DNA from: Pilaira anomala
Lineage: Eukaryota > Mucoromycota > Mucoromycetes > Mucorales > Mucoraceae
Assembly (NCBI GenBank): GCA_025716855.1
Contig: JAIXMQ010000041.1
Span: forward strand, 1-64,000
DNA: 64,000 nt
Reading direction: 5' to 3'
How positions within the stretch are numbered: position 1 is the stretch's first letter; the number at the start of each line of letters is the position of its first letter. Shown here in pieces: positions 11,278-26,115 of the stretch. The position numbers were made by a program, and so were the translations under genes. The notes below the pieces were generated by a model. It was given only the letters and a program-made list of their open reading frames with translations, was not told the DNA's origin and searched no databases.

Positions 11278-13413
11278 ATGTCTCCTATCATTGATTTCGT
11301 ACGTCGTCAATTAGCTACTTCTGAAGAAGACTCGCAACAGGTACCTGTAAAGGATGAAACAGATATCATTTCTCGTTCTGGTTACTTGAATGAAGGTAAG
11401 CAAAAAAAAAAAAAAGTCAATTTATCATCATTGTATAGTAAATATACTAACAAGTAAATCAGGTACCGCCATGTCGCTTTCAAAACGTCAACAGCTTGGT
11501 TTAAATGGTTTATTACCTGCTCGTGTTGAAACATTGGAAATTCAAAAGAAGCGTGCTTTACGTGTACTTCGCTCTAAGCACAATTTATTGGAAAGATACA
11601 TTTTAATGGCTCAATTACGTACTAGTAATGTACGCTTATTTTACAAGATTGTAATGGATGAATTGGAGGTAATATATATATATTATAAATATACAAATCT
11701 TAATTCTGTAAAAAATGTATATTTATCTGTTTTTACACGTTTAGGAACTTGCACCCGTCATCTATACTCCGACAGTAGGTACTGCCTGTCTTGAATACTC
11801 TACCATCTATCCATTTTTGGCTGCACCAGGTGTATCTGATGGTCTTTACCTTACTCAAGGGGAATTACCAGAATTGTGTGACTCCATTCGTAACTATCGA
11901 CCACACTCAAGCGACGGACAAGGATTTAAGCCAGAAATTTGTGTGATTTCGGATGGATCCCGTATTTTAGGACTGGGTGATCTTGGTACAAACGGTATTG
12001 GAATTCCTATTGGTAAATTACAGTTGTACGTTGCATGTGCCGGGATTGATCCTCGTCGTACTTTACCCATCATTCTGGATTTGGGTACGAATAATGAAAC
12101 TTTATTAAATGATGAATTCTACATTGGTCTTCGACAAAAGCGGCCTTCAGATGAGGAGGTAATAACTATAATAATAATAAAAAAAAAAGTTGTATTACAT
12201 GATACTAAAATCTTTTAAATAGTTTTATCAAACGGTAGATACTGTCTTAAAGGCTCTCCATACAGTGTATCCAGATATGTTGGTTCAATTTGAAGATTGG
12301 TCAAGTGAACACGCATTTGGATTATTAGATAAATACAAAAATGAGATGTTATGCTTTAATGATGATATTCAAGGCACAGGCGCTGTCATTCTTTCAGGTG
12401 TCATGAATGCAATTCGTAAAGTAGAAACTGAAAATAATGTGAATCCTCGTGATCATCGCATTGTATTTTACGGTGCCGGATCGGCTGCTATTGGTGTTGC
12501 ACGACAGATTCAAGATTACTTTCAGATTGAGCACAAAATGACTGAAGAGGAAGCTAAAAAGGTGTTTTGGATTGTCGATTCCAAGGTATAATTTTAATTT
12601 TAATCTATTTCTTTGTGTAAGCTTACATTCTTTTTAATTTACAGGGCTTGGTAACTATTGATCGTGGTGATAAATTAGCTCAACATAAAGTATATTATGC
12701 TAGACAAGATAATGAAAGTCAACAATATAAAGAATTAATTGATATTATAAACTACGTACAACCTACAACGTGAGTAAAAAAAAAAAAATAATAATGATAA
12801 TAGTAGTAATGATAAAATAAATAATTCATTAAAACCAACTTTTTTTTATTTTAGTTTAATCGGTCTTTCATCTACTTCAGGCGCTTTCAATGAACAAGTA
12901 TTAAATCGTATGGCAGAACTCAACCAACAACCCATTGTATTCCCACTTTCTAATCCTGCTACACAAGCAGAATGTACATTTGAACAAGCCATGAAAGCAA
13001 CGAATAATACAGTTATCTTTGCATCTGGTACTGCCTTCCCACCATTCAAGATTGAAAGTACAGGAGAAATGAGATATCCAGGTCAAGGCAATAATATGTA
13101 CATCTTTCCAGGATTAGGTTTAGGAGCGGTATTAGCTAAACCTAAACATATTTCGGATCAAATGATCTATGCGGCTTCAAAAGCATTAGCTGATTCTTTA
13201 AGTACCGAAGAAATCAATCAAGGTTGGTTGTATCCTTCATTAAAACGTATAAGACAAGTATCCGGTATTGTGGCTACGGCTGTCATTCAAGAAGCTATTG
13301 AGAAATCTTTAGCTACTAAATTGTTGGAACTCAAGGATCAAGATCAAATTCTAGAGTATGTTACTTTACATATGTGGTCACCAACAACTGAAAATTATGG
13401 CAGTAAGATGTGA
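11278..13413 (+). CDS. NAD(P)-dependent malic enzyme
   Basis: Six exons (11278-11395, 11463-11668, 11745-12158, 12223-12585, 12645-12769 and 12855-13413) give 594 aa. It converts malate to pyruvate and CO2 with reduction of NAD(P). Visible motifs are IYTPTVGTAC, SDGSRILGLGDLG, FEDWSSEHAF with the metal ligands of CFNDDIQGTG, and the nucleotide fold FYGAGSAAIGVA. The C-terminal domain has FPLSNPATQAECTFEQA and FPGLGLGAVLA. The length is normal for the family. In oleaginous Mucorales this enzyme is a recognised NADPH source for lipid synthesis. No clear mitochondrial presequence is visible in MSPIIDFVRRQLATSEED, so a cytosolic form is likely. Cofactor preference cannot be read with confidence. 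Confidence 0.95.
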
Positions 13414-13574
13414 AACAAAAAAATACCTTTTTTAGTCCCATCTCCTTTTTCGCATAAGCTAGGTTTTTCTGGGCCAAAAAATAAAAAAAAAAAAATCTCC
13501 CTAAAAATAAAAAAAAAAATTTATTCACTTTTTTTTTTTTTTTTTTTTTTTTTCTCTTCTCTTTTTTATTCATC

Positions 13575-15602
13575 ATGCTTATATTACGGCACAACACATT
13601 ATCATCTGAAGACTTGTTCGTCATTGAACGAGTAAGTAGTAGTAATAGTAGTAGCAGTAGTAGTAGACCGAGGAAAGAGTTGTTTTTGTTATTGACCATT
13701 CCCTTTTAGTGCATGATCAAAATAGCCGATCCCAAATATAAAGTAAAAGACTTGAACAACTTTACAGTACTCGATAAAAGTCGAGCCGAACTTTATGGGT
13801 TTATTCTTGGCTTTACAGAAAGAGTTGGATTATGCGAATCAATTGGGGTTACACCATCTGAATTTCTTGATTTCCTTGTTGATGTAGACCATGGTTATTT
13901 GCCAAACGCGTATCATTCATTTTATCATGCTGTAGATGTAGCTGTTGTATTATATCATATGTTGTTTCAATACGATGTCGCTACTTATATTTCTCGAGTA
14001 GATATAGCTGCATTATTAATTGCTGGATTATGCCATGATATTGGTCACGTAAGTTTCTTTTTTCTTTTTTCTTTTTTTTTTTTTCTTTATGTGAGAGTCA
14101 ACCTCTAATGATTTTATCAGCCAGGCAAAAACAACAACTTTCAAGTCAACTTAAAAACTGATTTAGCTAAACGTTATAGTAATAAATCGGTCTTGGAAAG
14201 TTATTCTTGTACAATTACGATGGATTTATTAACAAAACACAAGTTATTAAGACATGTTAAAACAGCAAGTGGTTTATTAGGTTTACCTACTTCTGAATCA
14301 GAAATGCGTACTTCAATTATTAAAATGATTTTAGCAACGGATATGATATTTCATTATGAATTACAAGAGAATTTAGCAAATATATTGGAAATTATTTCGG
14401 ATGATCAACCACAACAATATCAACAACATCATCATCATCCTCAGCAAACCCAATCAAGATCTGTGTCACATAAACCAGTGTTGCCATCTACAGCAGAAGA
14501 AAACGAGGAAGAAGGTGACGAAGGACCAATAATAAATAGTAATAATAAAAAGAATCATTGTTGTCATCATCGTGAACAACAAAATGGTAACACAATTACA
14601 ACAACAACAAAAGAAAGTCATGATAATGATCATGATAATGATGACGTTCAAGTCAAAGATATATTCTCTAGTCAAGGTGCAAAAAGTGCAATCTCTTATT
14701 TTAGAAAAAAATCTTATTTTGATGAGGACATGATTCCATTATCACTAAAAAATATGCCCATATTACCCGCAAGTCCAGAAGAAGAAGATGATGATGATGA
14801 TAACGAAGAAGAAATTGTAAATTATAATAGTAATAATCATACATCAGGTACAGATTTAATAACATCTACAATCAATGTGAATGGAGTTGATAAAATTGTA
14901 TATACACCACCTAATTATATTATGGAACCACAACAAAGATTAATATTATGTCAAATCGTTTTACATGCTGCTGATATCAGTAACGCTTTAAGACCTTGGC
15001 CAATCTGTCTTAGTTGGTCAAATCTGGTGTGTGAAGAATTCTTTTGTCAAGGTGACGCTGAAAAACAACATGGTCTAAAAGTTTCTCCAAACATGGATAG
15101 AGATCATGTAAGTCAAACTACAATTGGCTTACAATTTGGTGATTTCGTCGTGAGTCCTTACTTTGAAATATTCGCTGCTTTATTTCCAAAAGCTGATGAA
15201 TTATTAAAAACTTTGGCTGACAATAGAATACATTGGTTAAAAATGGAAGAAGATTCTGATAAAAAGGAGAAGCAAAAATTGGAAAAGTGTGAGGATGAGA
15301 ACAATCAAAGATTACCTTCAAGTATGTTACCTGATCGTCCCATCATTAATCCCACTGGTAGAAGAGTAAGTGTGGCTGCTGGTATGGTCATCATCCCAGA
15401 TGAACTGGAAGAACGTACAATTGGTATCGGTAGATACAAAAGAAAGTATTGGGGTGTTCGTAGTGTCAGTCATAGCGATATTTCTTCTTTAGAACAACAT
15501 GATAATAATGACGATAAATCAAAGAGAAGGAAAAGCGAAGAACCGGGCTTGGCTATCGCTCGTCAAAAACAAAAGAGAGCCAATAGTTTAATACAAAAGT
15601 AA
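13575..15602 (+). CDS. Class I 3',5'-cyclic-nucleotide phosphodiesterase
   Basis: Three exons (13575-13631, 13710-14048 and 14121-15602) give 625 aa. The HD-type catalytic core is clear: YHSFYHAVDV with His88 and His92, GLCHDIGH with the His128-Asp129 pair, then PGKNNNF, LATDMIFHYEL (Asp206) and LHAADISNALRPW with the third metal Asp. The substrate-binding Gln lies in GLQFGDFVVSPYFE. The enzyme hydrolyses cAMP or cGMP to the 5'-monophosphate. Between the ATDM helix and the ADIS helix sits an insertion of roughly 150 residues, rich in His, Gln, Asn, Asp and Glu. Family members have about 50 residues there. The C-terminus is basic and Ser-rich. The ATG gives a short first exon; further upstream exons are possible. 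Confidence 0.9.
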
Positions 15603-16276
15603 TAATAAATTCTATCCATCTATATATATTTATCACTGTAAATCTAAAAGAATTTGGTTATAAAGTTTTATTTTTTTCTTGAAGTGTTGTCTTTGAAGCC
15701 AGTGTTTCTTCCCAATGGAAAAAATCAGCAGGTCTACATATAGGCTCTGAACCGGAATATTTTCCAAGGACCTGACCAACACGAAAGAATAAGCACTCTT
15801 GCCCTCACGTTGTATTCAACTCATGAGATAAGCTCAAGTGGTCGGTGCGGTGAGAAATATTTTTCTCTGAGATATTCAAATTGGTTAGACACTTTTTTTT
15901 TTAGTTGCTTGAGTCTAACTTTAAAGTTCTTCGTTGCATGAATGATAGAAATAGAGATATAAAAGTATTACCACCGCAAAAAAAATATGTGAGGTATTTG
16001 ATTATGTCTATTTGGTTCTGGCTCTGATCGACCCCAAGTTTTTACAAGAGTAATAATAACAGCCTTTTATTTAAATAGCACTACTTCAAACGTAGTGTGC
16101 CATGAACTTAAAACTTTTTTACAGCAAATTGACACTTGTATGTCAGAGAATTTAGTTAAAAATGATTTTTTTTTCGACTATTCAATGGGAAATAAGAGAA
16201 CAGAAACTTATTCATCTTATTTTTAAATTAAGCTCAACATATCATTTATTTAAATATCAATTATAAAATAGCATAC
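15603..16276. other. Convergent intergenic region
   Basis: Non-coding AT-rich spacer between the 3' ends of the phosphodiesterase and dehydrogenase genes. It has poly-T tracts and no open frame with coding character. Confidence 0.6.
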
Positions 16277-17440
16277 TTAGTTGACTAGAACAGCTCTGTA
16301 CCTTGGATTTCCTTCGCGGACAAATTGGATAGCATCATTAATTTGATCCATTTTAAACTCATTGGCCCAGGTATGGATCCCTTTTTTAGCTGCCAACGCA
16401 AGGGCCTCTTCGATATCACTTGGAGGGGCGATAAAGGTTGCAGCAATCGTCAGTTGTTTACCTACCATATTAAATGTATTTATACCAGACAAGGGAACCT
16501 CTGGAATATCACATACAATGAAAATACCACCTTTTGTGAGCATCGTAAAATATTCATCCCAATTTTTGTTAAGAATCTTGGTGGCTACAATATGAGTAAA
16601 TGTGTTGAAATGAGGCTTTGCTTCTTCTGGATTTTGTACAAGTACATAATTATCACAGCCCAGCGCCTTTGCATCCTCTGCCTTGTCTGGTACTACATCA
16701 TAAGCAACTACTTCTGCACCCATTGCTTTTGCAAATTGTGTAGCAAAATGACCGAGACCTCCTAAACCTAAAACAGCCACTTTACTACCAGGACCTACTC
16801 CATACCGTTTTAAAGGAGCAAATGTGGTAATACCGCCACATAAAATAGATGACGCTTCGACAGACGATAATTCTTCAGGAATCTTGAACACAAATTCTTT
16901 TTCACCTCGCCATTTATCAGCAAATCCACCATATGTCTTTTCACCGCTATAATAATGATCGTTAAATGACAAGACTGCACCCTTTTCACAAAGATTTTCC
17001 TTTTTATCTAGACAGTTTCGACATTTATGACAGGACTCACATTGACAACCTACACCAGCACGGTCACCTACTTTTAAGTGCTTGACGTTTTTACCAACTC
17101 GTGTCACATGGCCAACAATCTCATGTCCTGCTACCATAGGATAAAAAGAATCATACCAGCCTGAATCGATACAATGGATATCGCTACCACATATACCACA
17201 ACAGTCAATATCAATATCAATTGAATCATCGTTGAATTCGATCATTGGAAATTCACCCTTGATCAACGGTCCTCCCTTTTCGTAGCATGCCCATCCTTGT
17301 CTTATGTCTCTAGAAGTCATTGTATAATTTCGATGTATAAGAGAGGTAGTAGCGATACGTGGGACTTTAAAACTCGTACGAGCCGCATGTTGACGGATTG
17401 AGTTAAAACCTTGTACTCTTAATTTAGCAAATAAATTCAT
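16277..17440 (-). CDS. Zinc-dependent alcohol dehydrogenase (CAD/ADH6 type)
   Basis: Single exon, 387 aa, medium-chain zinc dehydrogenase. Catalytic zinc residues are Cys84 in CGICGSDIH and His106-Glu107 in AGHEIVGHV. The structural zinc site is the Cys cluster CQCESCHKCRNC...NLC. The Rossmann motif is VLGLGGLGHFA. The family reduces aldehydes such as cinnamaldehyde or fusel aldehydes. After the second beta strand the text is VVAYDVVPDK; an Asp there would favour NAD(H), unlike NADPH-type ADH6 (inference). The first 40 residues are Arg-rich with no acid, like a mitochondrial presequence, and Met41 (MTSRDIRQGW) would start a cytosolic form. No intron, unlike most neighbours. Confidence 0.9.
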   Translation of the reverse strand: MNLFAKLRVQGFNSIRQHAARTSFKVPRIATTSLIHRNYTMTSRDIRQGWACYEKGGPLIKGEFPMIEFNDDSIDIDIDCCGICGSDIHCIDSGWYDSFYPMVAGHEIVGHVTRVGKNVKHLKVGDRAGVGCQCESCHKCRNCLDKKENLCEKGAVLSFNDHYYSGEKTYGGFADKWRGEKEFVFKIPEELSSVEASSILCGGITTFAPLKRYGVGPGSKVAVLGLGGLGHFATQFAKAMGAEVVAYDVVPDKAEDAKALGCDNYVLVQNPEEAKPHFNTFTHIVATKILNKNWDEYFTMLTKGGIFIVCDIPEVPLSGINTFNMVGKQLTIAATFIAPPSDIEEALALAAKKGIHTWANEFKMDQINDAIQFVREGNPRYRAVLVN

Positions 17441-19022
17441 TTTTATCTTGTCAAAAAGCAGAAGAAAAAATATTCGCGCTGAATACTTTTTACATATTTC
17501 TTTATCAACTTCATTCTAATCTGAAACCGGGGACTTCTATTAAAATGATCAAAGTTAATTTGAACACTTGGCCTATCAAGTACGATACATATATAGCTTA
17601 TCATGGGTTGTTTAAAACGACATTGGTACTGACTGATCGGCTGTAAATTTAAAGTTATTTATTAAATTTTGTTTCTTGATTATTTATTTTCATGAAAGGA
17701 TCTATATATATATATTGCTCGGAAACTGTTTATTCATTGCACAATAATGGAACTGTTAGTAGCAAGTATTATTTTTTATTCATATTTATGTACATTTAAA
17801 AAGAGCAACATCTTTCAACTTAAGAGCTCTAAAACTATATCTTTTTAAAAATAGTGATATCTGTAATTTTTTTCATGAGATTTTTTTTTTTCGGATCTTA
17901 ACTTGAGAAGCTACAACGGTTGAGCCTTAAAAGGTTTATACAGTTTATTATAGTATTGGAACAGGGTGTGCTGTTAGTACGTAAAGTTCCCGTTATAGAA
18001 TAAGTAAATGGGAAGATACTGAAAATAAGACGGTTTAATTTTATTTCATTACAACGTATTATGGTATCCAAGACTTGACCTGAGTTCCGTAACGTTTTGA
18101 ATTCAGTATTCCTTTAAATAGTTTCATAATGCGCACTTTCACTATCACTTTACTTTAGGCTATACATGATATGTCTATTTATTTCCCTTTCAAAGATATT
18201 ACCTCTTATTACTATTTTCTGCAAGTTGAAAGGGTGTTTGACTGAAAAAATTAACCACTTATCTACTATGCGTTACCCCCTTTGTTTTCAGAAATTCCCG
18301 GTCTCTTGACGAATGGAAAAAAAAAAAACTCTATGCAGTCGATTGTTACACTTAATCTTAATGAGGTATCCCTTTAAATAATCTATGAAACCGAGATGCA
18401 TAGATTTTCGAAATAGCTGCGTCAATGTCAGTGTACGGCATTATATCACAAAAAAAAAAGGAGGAGGCGGGGGAAGGGAGCTTGTAAAAGCTATAATAAG
18501 AAAACTTGTATTTTTTAAATGAAAGAAATGAAACATGGTAATATCGATATCTATAATGGCTCATAACAAAAAGATCTTAAAATAAATAAAGGGTCCCAAT
18601 TTGTTACATATGTTCAGTACCCAGATACCATAGGGATACTTTATACCATATTCATGACTTAAAATAATCAGTATCTGACAACAATTGAACTCTAAAAAAT
18701 AGGTAATAAAGAGGTCAAGCTCATTTTTTGCTAATCTTTAAATGAGCATAAATCTAAACTAAACATGTAAATATATATATATCTAAAGATAATACTATGC
18801 AGGTACTTTCAACAATGAACATGTATTAATCCAAATCTCTGCTTCTAATCTTAGAAGCTATCTCTTTGTATACCTAATTTAGGAGTAATACTAGCAGCAA
18901 AAGGATTACAAAGGGCATTTGAATGCTTTCATACCAAACACTATAAAACGAAGTGTCTTCCCAATTTAATATTTTTTGAATAAACCAATTTTTTTAATTT
19001 TTATTTTATTTTATATAACTGA
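17441..19022. other. Intergenic region, about 1.6 kb
   Basis: Divergent spacer between the dehydrogenase and the orphan gene. It contains only short open frames and AT-rich sequence. No RNA gene or repeat family is recognised. Confidence 0.5.
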
Positions 19023-20333
19023 ATGCATACCACGGAACCTTGTAAAATGCATGAAAGAGTAGTAACAACAAATGATGTAACCCTAGTCACTAATAGTTAC
19101 TATAAAATCACTGAAAATTGGATTTTATTTTCTGGCAGAAATGTAGAAGATGTCATATTTGAGGTAGCTAAAAACTCTTATCATGTAAAGTAAGTGCTTT
19201 TAGTTTGCAGAGATAGAGAAAAAAAACGAATTCCCTGATATATAATTTTTCTAATAGCAAGACTCACTCATTTATTTTGGATCCTAAAGACCCTATTTGG
19301 AAAGAACATTTTAGCAAAGACGAACTTAGAGAAATCCAAGCACATGATAACCAAAAATTATTTTATATGGATCTTCCTCATGAATTAAATGCTATCCTCT
19401 CAAGACTAAATGGATTGGTAAAATGAATGAAAAAAGCTGACTTTGTGTATTTCTAGTCATTAATTTTATTTTCTTTTATGATTTAAACAGACTACTTTTC
19501 GACAAATGCATGACTCTATCAGTATTGTCAAGGCCGATCCTATTGAAAACCTAGATGCATATTGGCTGAAAAAAAGCATATCGAATTTTTTACTATTTTT
19601 TGTTGATGGGGAAAATCTGACCTTACCTAGCAGCGGAAGTGATTTATCCGAGATGTTCAAATTTGTTAAAACAAGCAGTAAACTAAGTGGAACTACCGTT
19701 CAAGGGTAAAAAAAAAAAAGGGAGAGAGAGAGAAAATGTTTTACTTTGTAATCAATTCATGTAATTGACCAGTTTTTATGGATAGACTTGCTGATGATAG
19801 CGCTGATATGAACTTTAGATACTCATCACATGGACTTCTTTTCACTGAAATTGATTTGGAAAAGGAAAATAAACTCTCGTTAAAGACACCTACTGCCATG
19901 AAAAACTTTTTCTTGAACTTACTTCGTCAACGTCGAGCCTCAATTAATATGGGGATTAAAACGGTTGGTATTAACGTTAATGGTAAAGAAAAAACAAGTA
20001 AAGTTCAAATAATTATGATAAAGCTAATCTTTGCTTAAAAAAACAGGTCTGTATATTTCTGCTTCTATAATGAGTTTTGATCATGGCTCCATCTCTTTAC
20101 TATCCAAGTCTGAACAATTGCGCTTACCAAAGAGTGTTTCTGAAATCCCTCAACTTCTTCCACCCATCTTAAAGCTAATTTATAACCTTAATCAAGTTGT
20201 TAAAGACACTATAAACATTATAAAAGATCCAAATACCGTTACTGCCGAAATGAAAGCAGGCGAAAGCGTATATTTTCCTCCTTGTTTCGTACATAATCAG
20301 AACAGCTGGCGAAACTACTATGGCGAGATTTAA
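19023..20333 (+). CDS. Orphan protein, probable Mucoromycota-specific family
   Basis: Five exons (19023-19189, 19258-19417, 19491-19705, 19786-19982 and 20047-20333) give about 341 aa. Intron 3 uses the acceptor at 19784-19785; the nearer AG at 19772 would put a stop in frame. For exon 4 a second donor 15 nt downstream (exon end 19997) also keeps phase, so the junction after GINVNG is ambiguous. No catalytic motif is recognised. The text (SFILDPKDPIWKEHF, GSDLSEMFKFVKTSSKL, LPPILKLIYNLNQVVKDTI) resembles a style of hypothetical protein I associate with Mucorales genomes, but I cannot name a domain. No signal peptide or membrane segment is seen. Confidence 0.6.
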
Positions 20334-20763
20334 TGAAAGAGTTTATTGTTAAAAGCTTTTCGAAACTCATTATACAATCTATGAAAGTAACTAATGCAAT
20401 GTAAAAGACAGACTATCACATGAAAATATATAAATATTTGTAAAATACATAAACAACTTTTTTTTTTTTCAAAATAAAATAAACAGTTATTCGTTACATT
20501 TTATATAGGAACAAGTCAATTTGGATTACCCTAAATCTAGATAGTAATATGTATGTACAATTTCATTTGAAACGAAAACATTAGGGCTATTGTTAAACTT
20601 CGATGTTTGAGTACAATGTGTCAAAAGATAGCATTGGACACGAATGCCTGACATCATCACATGACCTAACTTGAGAACTCCTCTTGTAACTCAATTCGAT
20701 TTACAAAGTTGATAGATTGGTCTACAGATTTTTTTGGTTTTTTTTTTTTAAAAACACAAAACA

Positions 20764-22595
20764 ATGGAAGACAATTCAAATATACCAATAACAGTGAGTG
20801 AAATACCACCACGGAGGTCATTATTTCTTGCAGGACTACGCAGACAAATCAGATCAAAAGACAAAGGTAACATACATATATTATTCATTGAAGAACATAA
20901 CTAGCGTACTCATTTCATTATTTGATTGTAGATAGTCCTCATCAGTCAGTAAGAACCGTTCTTTTTTTTTTCTTCTTTCATTGAAACAATTTTAACTAAA
21001 AAAAACCCCCCTTTTACGCGTCTTAGAAAAGCACAGCTTCATCACCTACAAAGTCATTTACACAAACACCTTTGGAAACTTGGATCGATCGAAGTTCTAG
21101 TCAACGATCAGATTCATATGAAGATTCATTACCGCCCTGGGCCACACCATATAAAAACTCTCAACACAATCATCCATGTAGTAAAGAAGAAAGTCCTTCA
21201 GAGGTTGAAAAAGATGAATTTAATGATTCGACTTTGGTGGTAGCTGAAAACAATAAAGTCGATCGTGAAATCCAAACCGAAGAATTTTCAATTTTATCTA
21301 CAGAAGAGATCATTTATCTTCCTCCTGATAATCCAGAAGATGAGTCAGAACCTTATTGTACGCCACATCCTTACTCTTCCCCTGAGGAAAATTTACAAGA
21401 GTCTTCTATAGATAGATCTTGGTCATTCTTACCAATCAACAAAAATGCAGGACGAGATGAAAATAATGATACCGATTCACAAGCAACAGTACTGTATGAT
21501 TATAATAACGAGACACCGGAATCTCAATCCCCCAGTCTTAACGCGTCTCTGGGAATAATCATTGATTCCCAAGCAACAGAACCGTATGACTATAAATCGT
21601 CATTGGAAATATCCATTGCGTCTCAAACAACAGAGCCTTATAATTACGACGACCCACCAGACACACAATCGCTCGATGAAGCACATTCATCAATGCCATA
21701 CAATCAATACCAATATTCATCCCCGTCACGTTATCAAGAGTATGATACTCCAACTGCCGAACTTCATTATCCAGAAAATTCCCCACACTCGAACGATCTT
21801 AATCATGACGACTTTCAAACACCAGCATCATATACCCCTAGTGAACTTCTAAATCATTATTCACCAGCGAATTCATCAAATACATACCAAAGCCCATTAA
21901 ATGATGCTTATTCCCCGCCTATCACTTCACCAACACAATCTGCCAAATTAATCGAATCACATTGTAACCCTAACATAACGAGGAGATCAAATTCGCCTCA
22001 AATTCAAAGACAAGCAAGTACAAGCTTTGGAAAAGACTTGATACGAGCTGCAAGTATATATTCGAGCGATTATGAAAGAGGTGTATCCCGTAGTTTGTCA
22101 CCTAACCCTGAAGAGAATATAAACTATTATAGTCAGATTTCACCACCATCTACTAATAGAAAACAAAAATTACGTGAAAGATCAACTGAACGACATGTGG
22201 ATCCTGGATCACCCATAAAACAACAGAAATTAAATATTGGTTCATTTGGTTCTACTGCCACCGAAGATGATAACCTTTCTTCATTCGGGGATTCTGTTAA
22301 ATCTCAAGAAGCTAAACAAAAGATGAAGAAGGCTATGCCAATTGAAAATTATCTCTGGAACACTACTTCACAAGAAGAAAGTTTATCAGGTAACAATTTA
22401 AAACTATGGTACTATTCAAAGAAAAACAAATTAAAACCCTTGGTATTATTTGTTTATTTAGATATTGGTAGAGTATCAACTACACCTTCTTTTCTTACTA
22501 ACAATGAGGATATTAAAAAAGAAGTCGCCAAATCCTCCATTACTCGTAGTAGAAGAACCAGACATGGATTACCATCAAAACATATATCACAGTAG
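20764..22595 (+). CDS. Ser/Pro/Tyr-rich protein of unknown function
   Basis: Four exons (20764-20866, 20932-20948, 21027-22389 and 22462-22595) give 538 aa. Exon 2 is only 17 nt. Intron 3 (72 nt) would read through in frame, but it has good GTAACA and TTTAG ends and non-coding composition, so I treat it as spliced. The N-terminus is MEDNSNIPITVSEIPPRRSL. The middle repeats SQATEPYDYK-like units (near 21480, 21570 and 21630) within Ser/Pro/Asn-rich disorder. The C-terminal quarter is basic with a coil-like KSQEAKQKMKKAMPIENYLW segment and RSRRTRHG. The many Ser-Pro sites suggest phosphorylation. The function is not recognised. Confidence 0.65.
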
Positions 22596-23050
22596 AAACT
22601 TCTTTGAGAGGGAATTATTCATGCATGTATATTTTTATTTTATGTAATAATGTAAATATATTAAAGAATTGGTTCTTTTTCAATAAAATAAATTTGGCTG
22701 AAATAATAGAGCAAAACTCGTCTTTGCAGACTTCAAATTACAAACAATAATATTGACTTCAAATTACAAACAATAGTATTGACTTCAAATTATAAGTTGT
22801 ATTTCATTTACATTTAGTTTGTATAGGATCCGAAGAACCGGTTTGATCGTCATTACAGACACCACAGTAATTTTTTTAATGTATGTACCTATTATATATA
22901 AATAACTAAAAATGAGTAAGGGGAAGGTTGTGATGTTTTTTTTTAATTGAAGAAGAATGAGGAGGGGGTAAATTTTTTATAAAAAGGAAGAAATAATACA
23001 GTAAAAAAGAATGTGTATTTCTTGTCAGGTTGGACAGAAATTGGGGATAT
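22596..23050. other. Convergent intergenic region
   Basis: Spacer between the 3' ends of the Ser-rich gene and the PFK-2/FBPase-2 gene. Apart from the 26-bp tandem repeat at 22729-22792 nothing is seen. Confidence 0.6.
22729..22792. repeat. 26-bp direct tandem repeat
   Basis: Two almost identical 26-bp units start GACTTCAAATTACAAACAAT at 22729 and 22755. They differ at one base. A partial third copy starts at 22781. Confidence 0.9.
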
Positions 23051-24970
<1,920 letters not shown>

Positions 24971-25003
24971 TTTTTTTTCGTTTTTTTTTTAATAGAATAG
25001 AAT

Positions 25004-25010
<7 letters not shown>

Positions 25011-25044
<34 letters not shown>
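25011..25044. repeat. GA microsatellite
   Basis: Seventeen uninterrupted GA units about 40 bp upstream of the PFK-2/FBPase-2 start codon (the gene reads leftward from 24970). Confidence 0.95.
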
Positions 25045-25051
<7 letters not shown>

Positions 25052-26115
25052 AAGTAAAATAGACCACCTTATCAAACTTTACTTGAAACATGACTGAACT
25101 CCGCTCACTTCCCTTTTTCCCTTTTTCCCTTCTTTTCCCTTCTTGTTCTCTCAAATGCGAAATATGTGTGTGCAAGTGCTTTACTGTAAATAATTAAGGG
25201 ACCCTGGTTTCCATGGTACCTATTAAAAATGTTCTAACTTGTCATACCCTATTGTCTCTAGCTTTCCTTGGAACCCTTCCCCTTCTTTCTCCTCTCTATA
25301 GATGCCTTTTGTTACCATGATATCATTCACACACACAATGCACGCTAAAACAAAATCAAAATCAAGAATTTTTTATTTATTTATTTAATGCGTACAATAA
25401 ATTACCTTTTAAGCTAGAAATAAATTACGCATTTCAATTATAAACAATTGCTTGCTTTAGTTACTTTGTTTTGATTAAAATTTCATGCCATTGATTTATT
25501 TTAGGTTTAGTGCTTTTAAAAAAAAAAAGGGGAGGGGGAGAGAGACAAAAATAGAAATAAATTGTGCGGGATTAAAGAGATGTGGTTGAAGAGAAGGTAA
25601 AGACTCAAGTGCGATGTATACTCTATATGTGTTTCCTTCAGAATTTTTTCCTATGAAGTTTACTATATATATATATATATACATCGGAAGATGTGCTCGT
25701 TTGGAAGTATGTTGTTAAATGTGAAATACTTTGAATATTAATCATATCATTATTATTGTTTAAAAGGAAAATAAGAATGAAACGTTATACTTTTTGGTAC
25801 GTATCACATGTAAGCTTTTTTTTTTCATTTAAAAGAAAGAGATAAATGCTATGTTTTTTTTTTCTTTCTTGTTATTCTTGGTTGGTGCAGAAAGAGTATT
25901 AGTAATACATATAATGGCTCTATAGTAAGAAATAAATCATCGACACTTATTAATTTAGTGTATTTTCAATGTACTGCTACCATTTATTCACTCATTATTT
26001 AAACTATATTACACAGAATTACAAATGTTCATGTATTAAGGCTGTATTATTTCATTCACTATTTTTCTCATATCTTCTTTTGGGGTTTTGTGCCTGTATC
26101 TCCGATTGCAAATCG

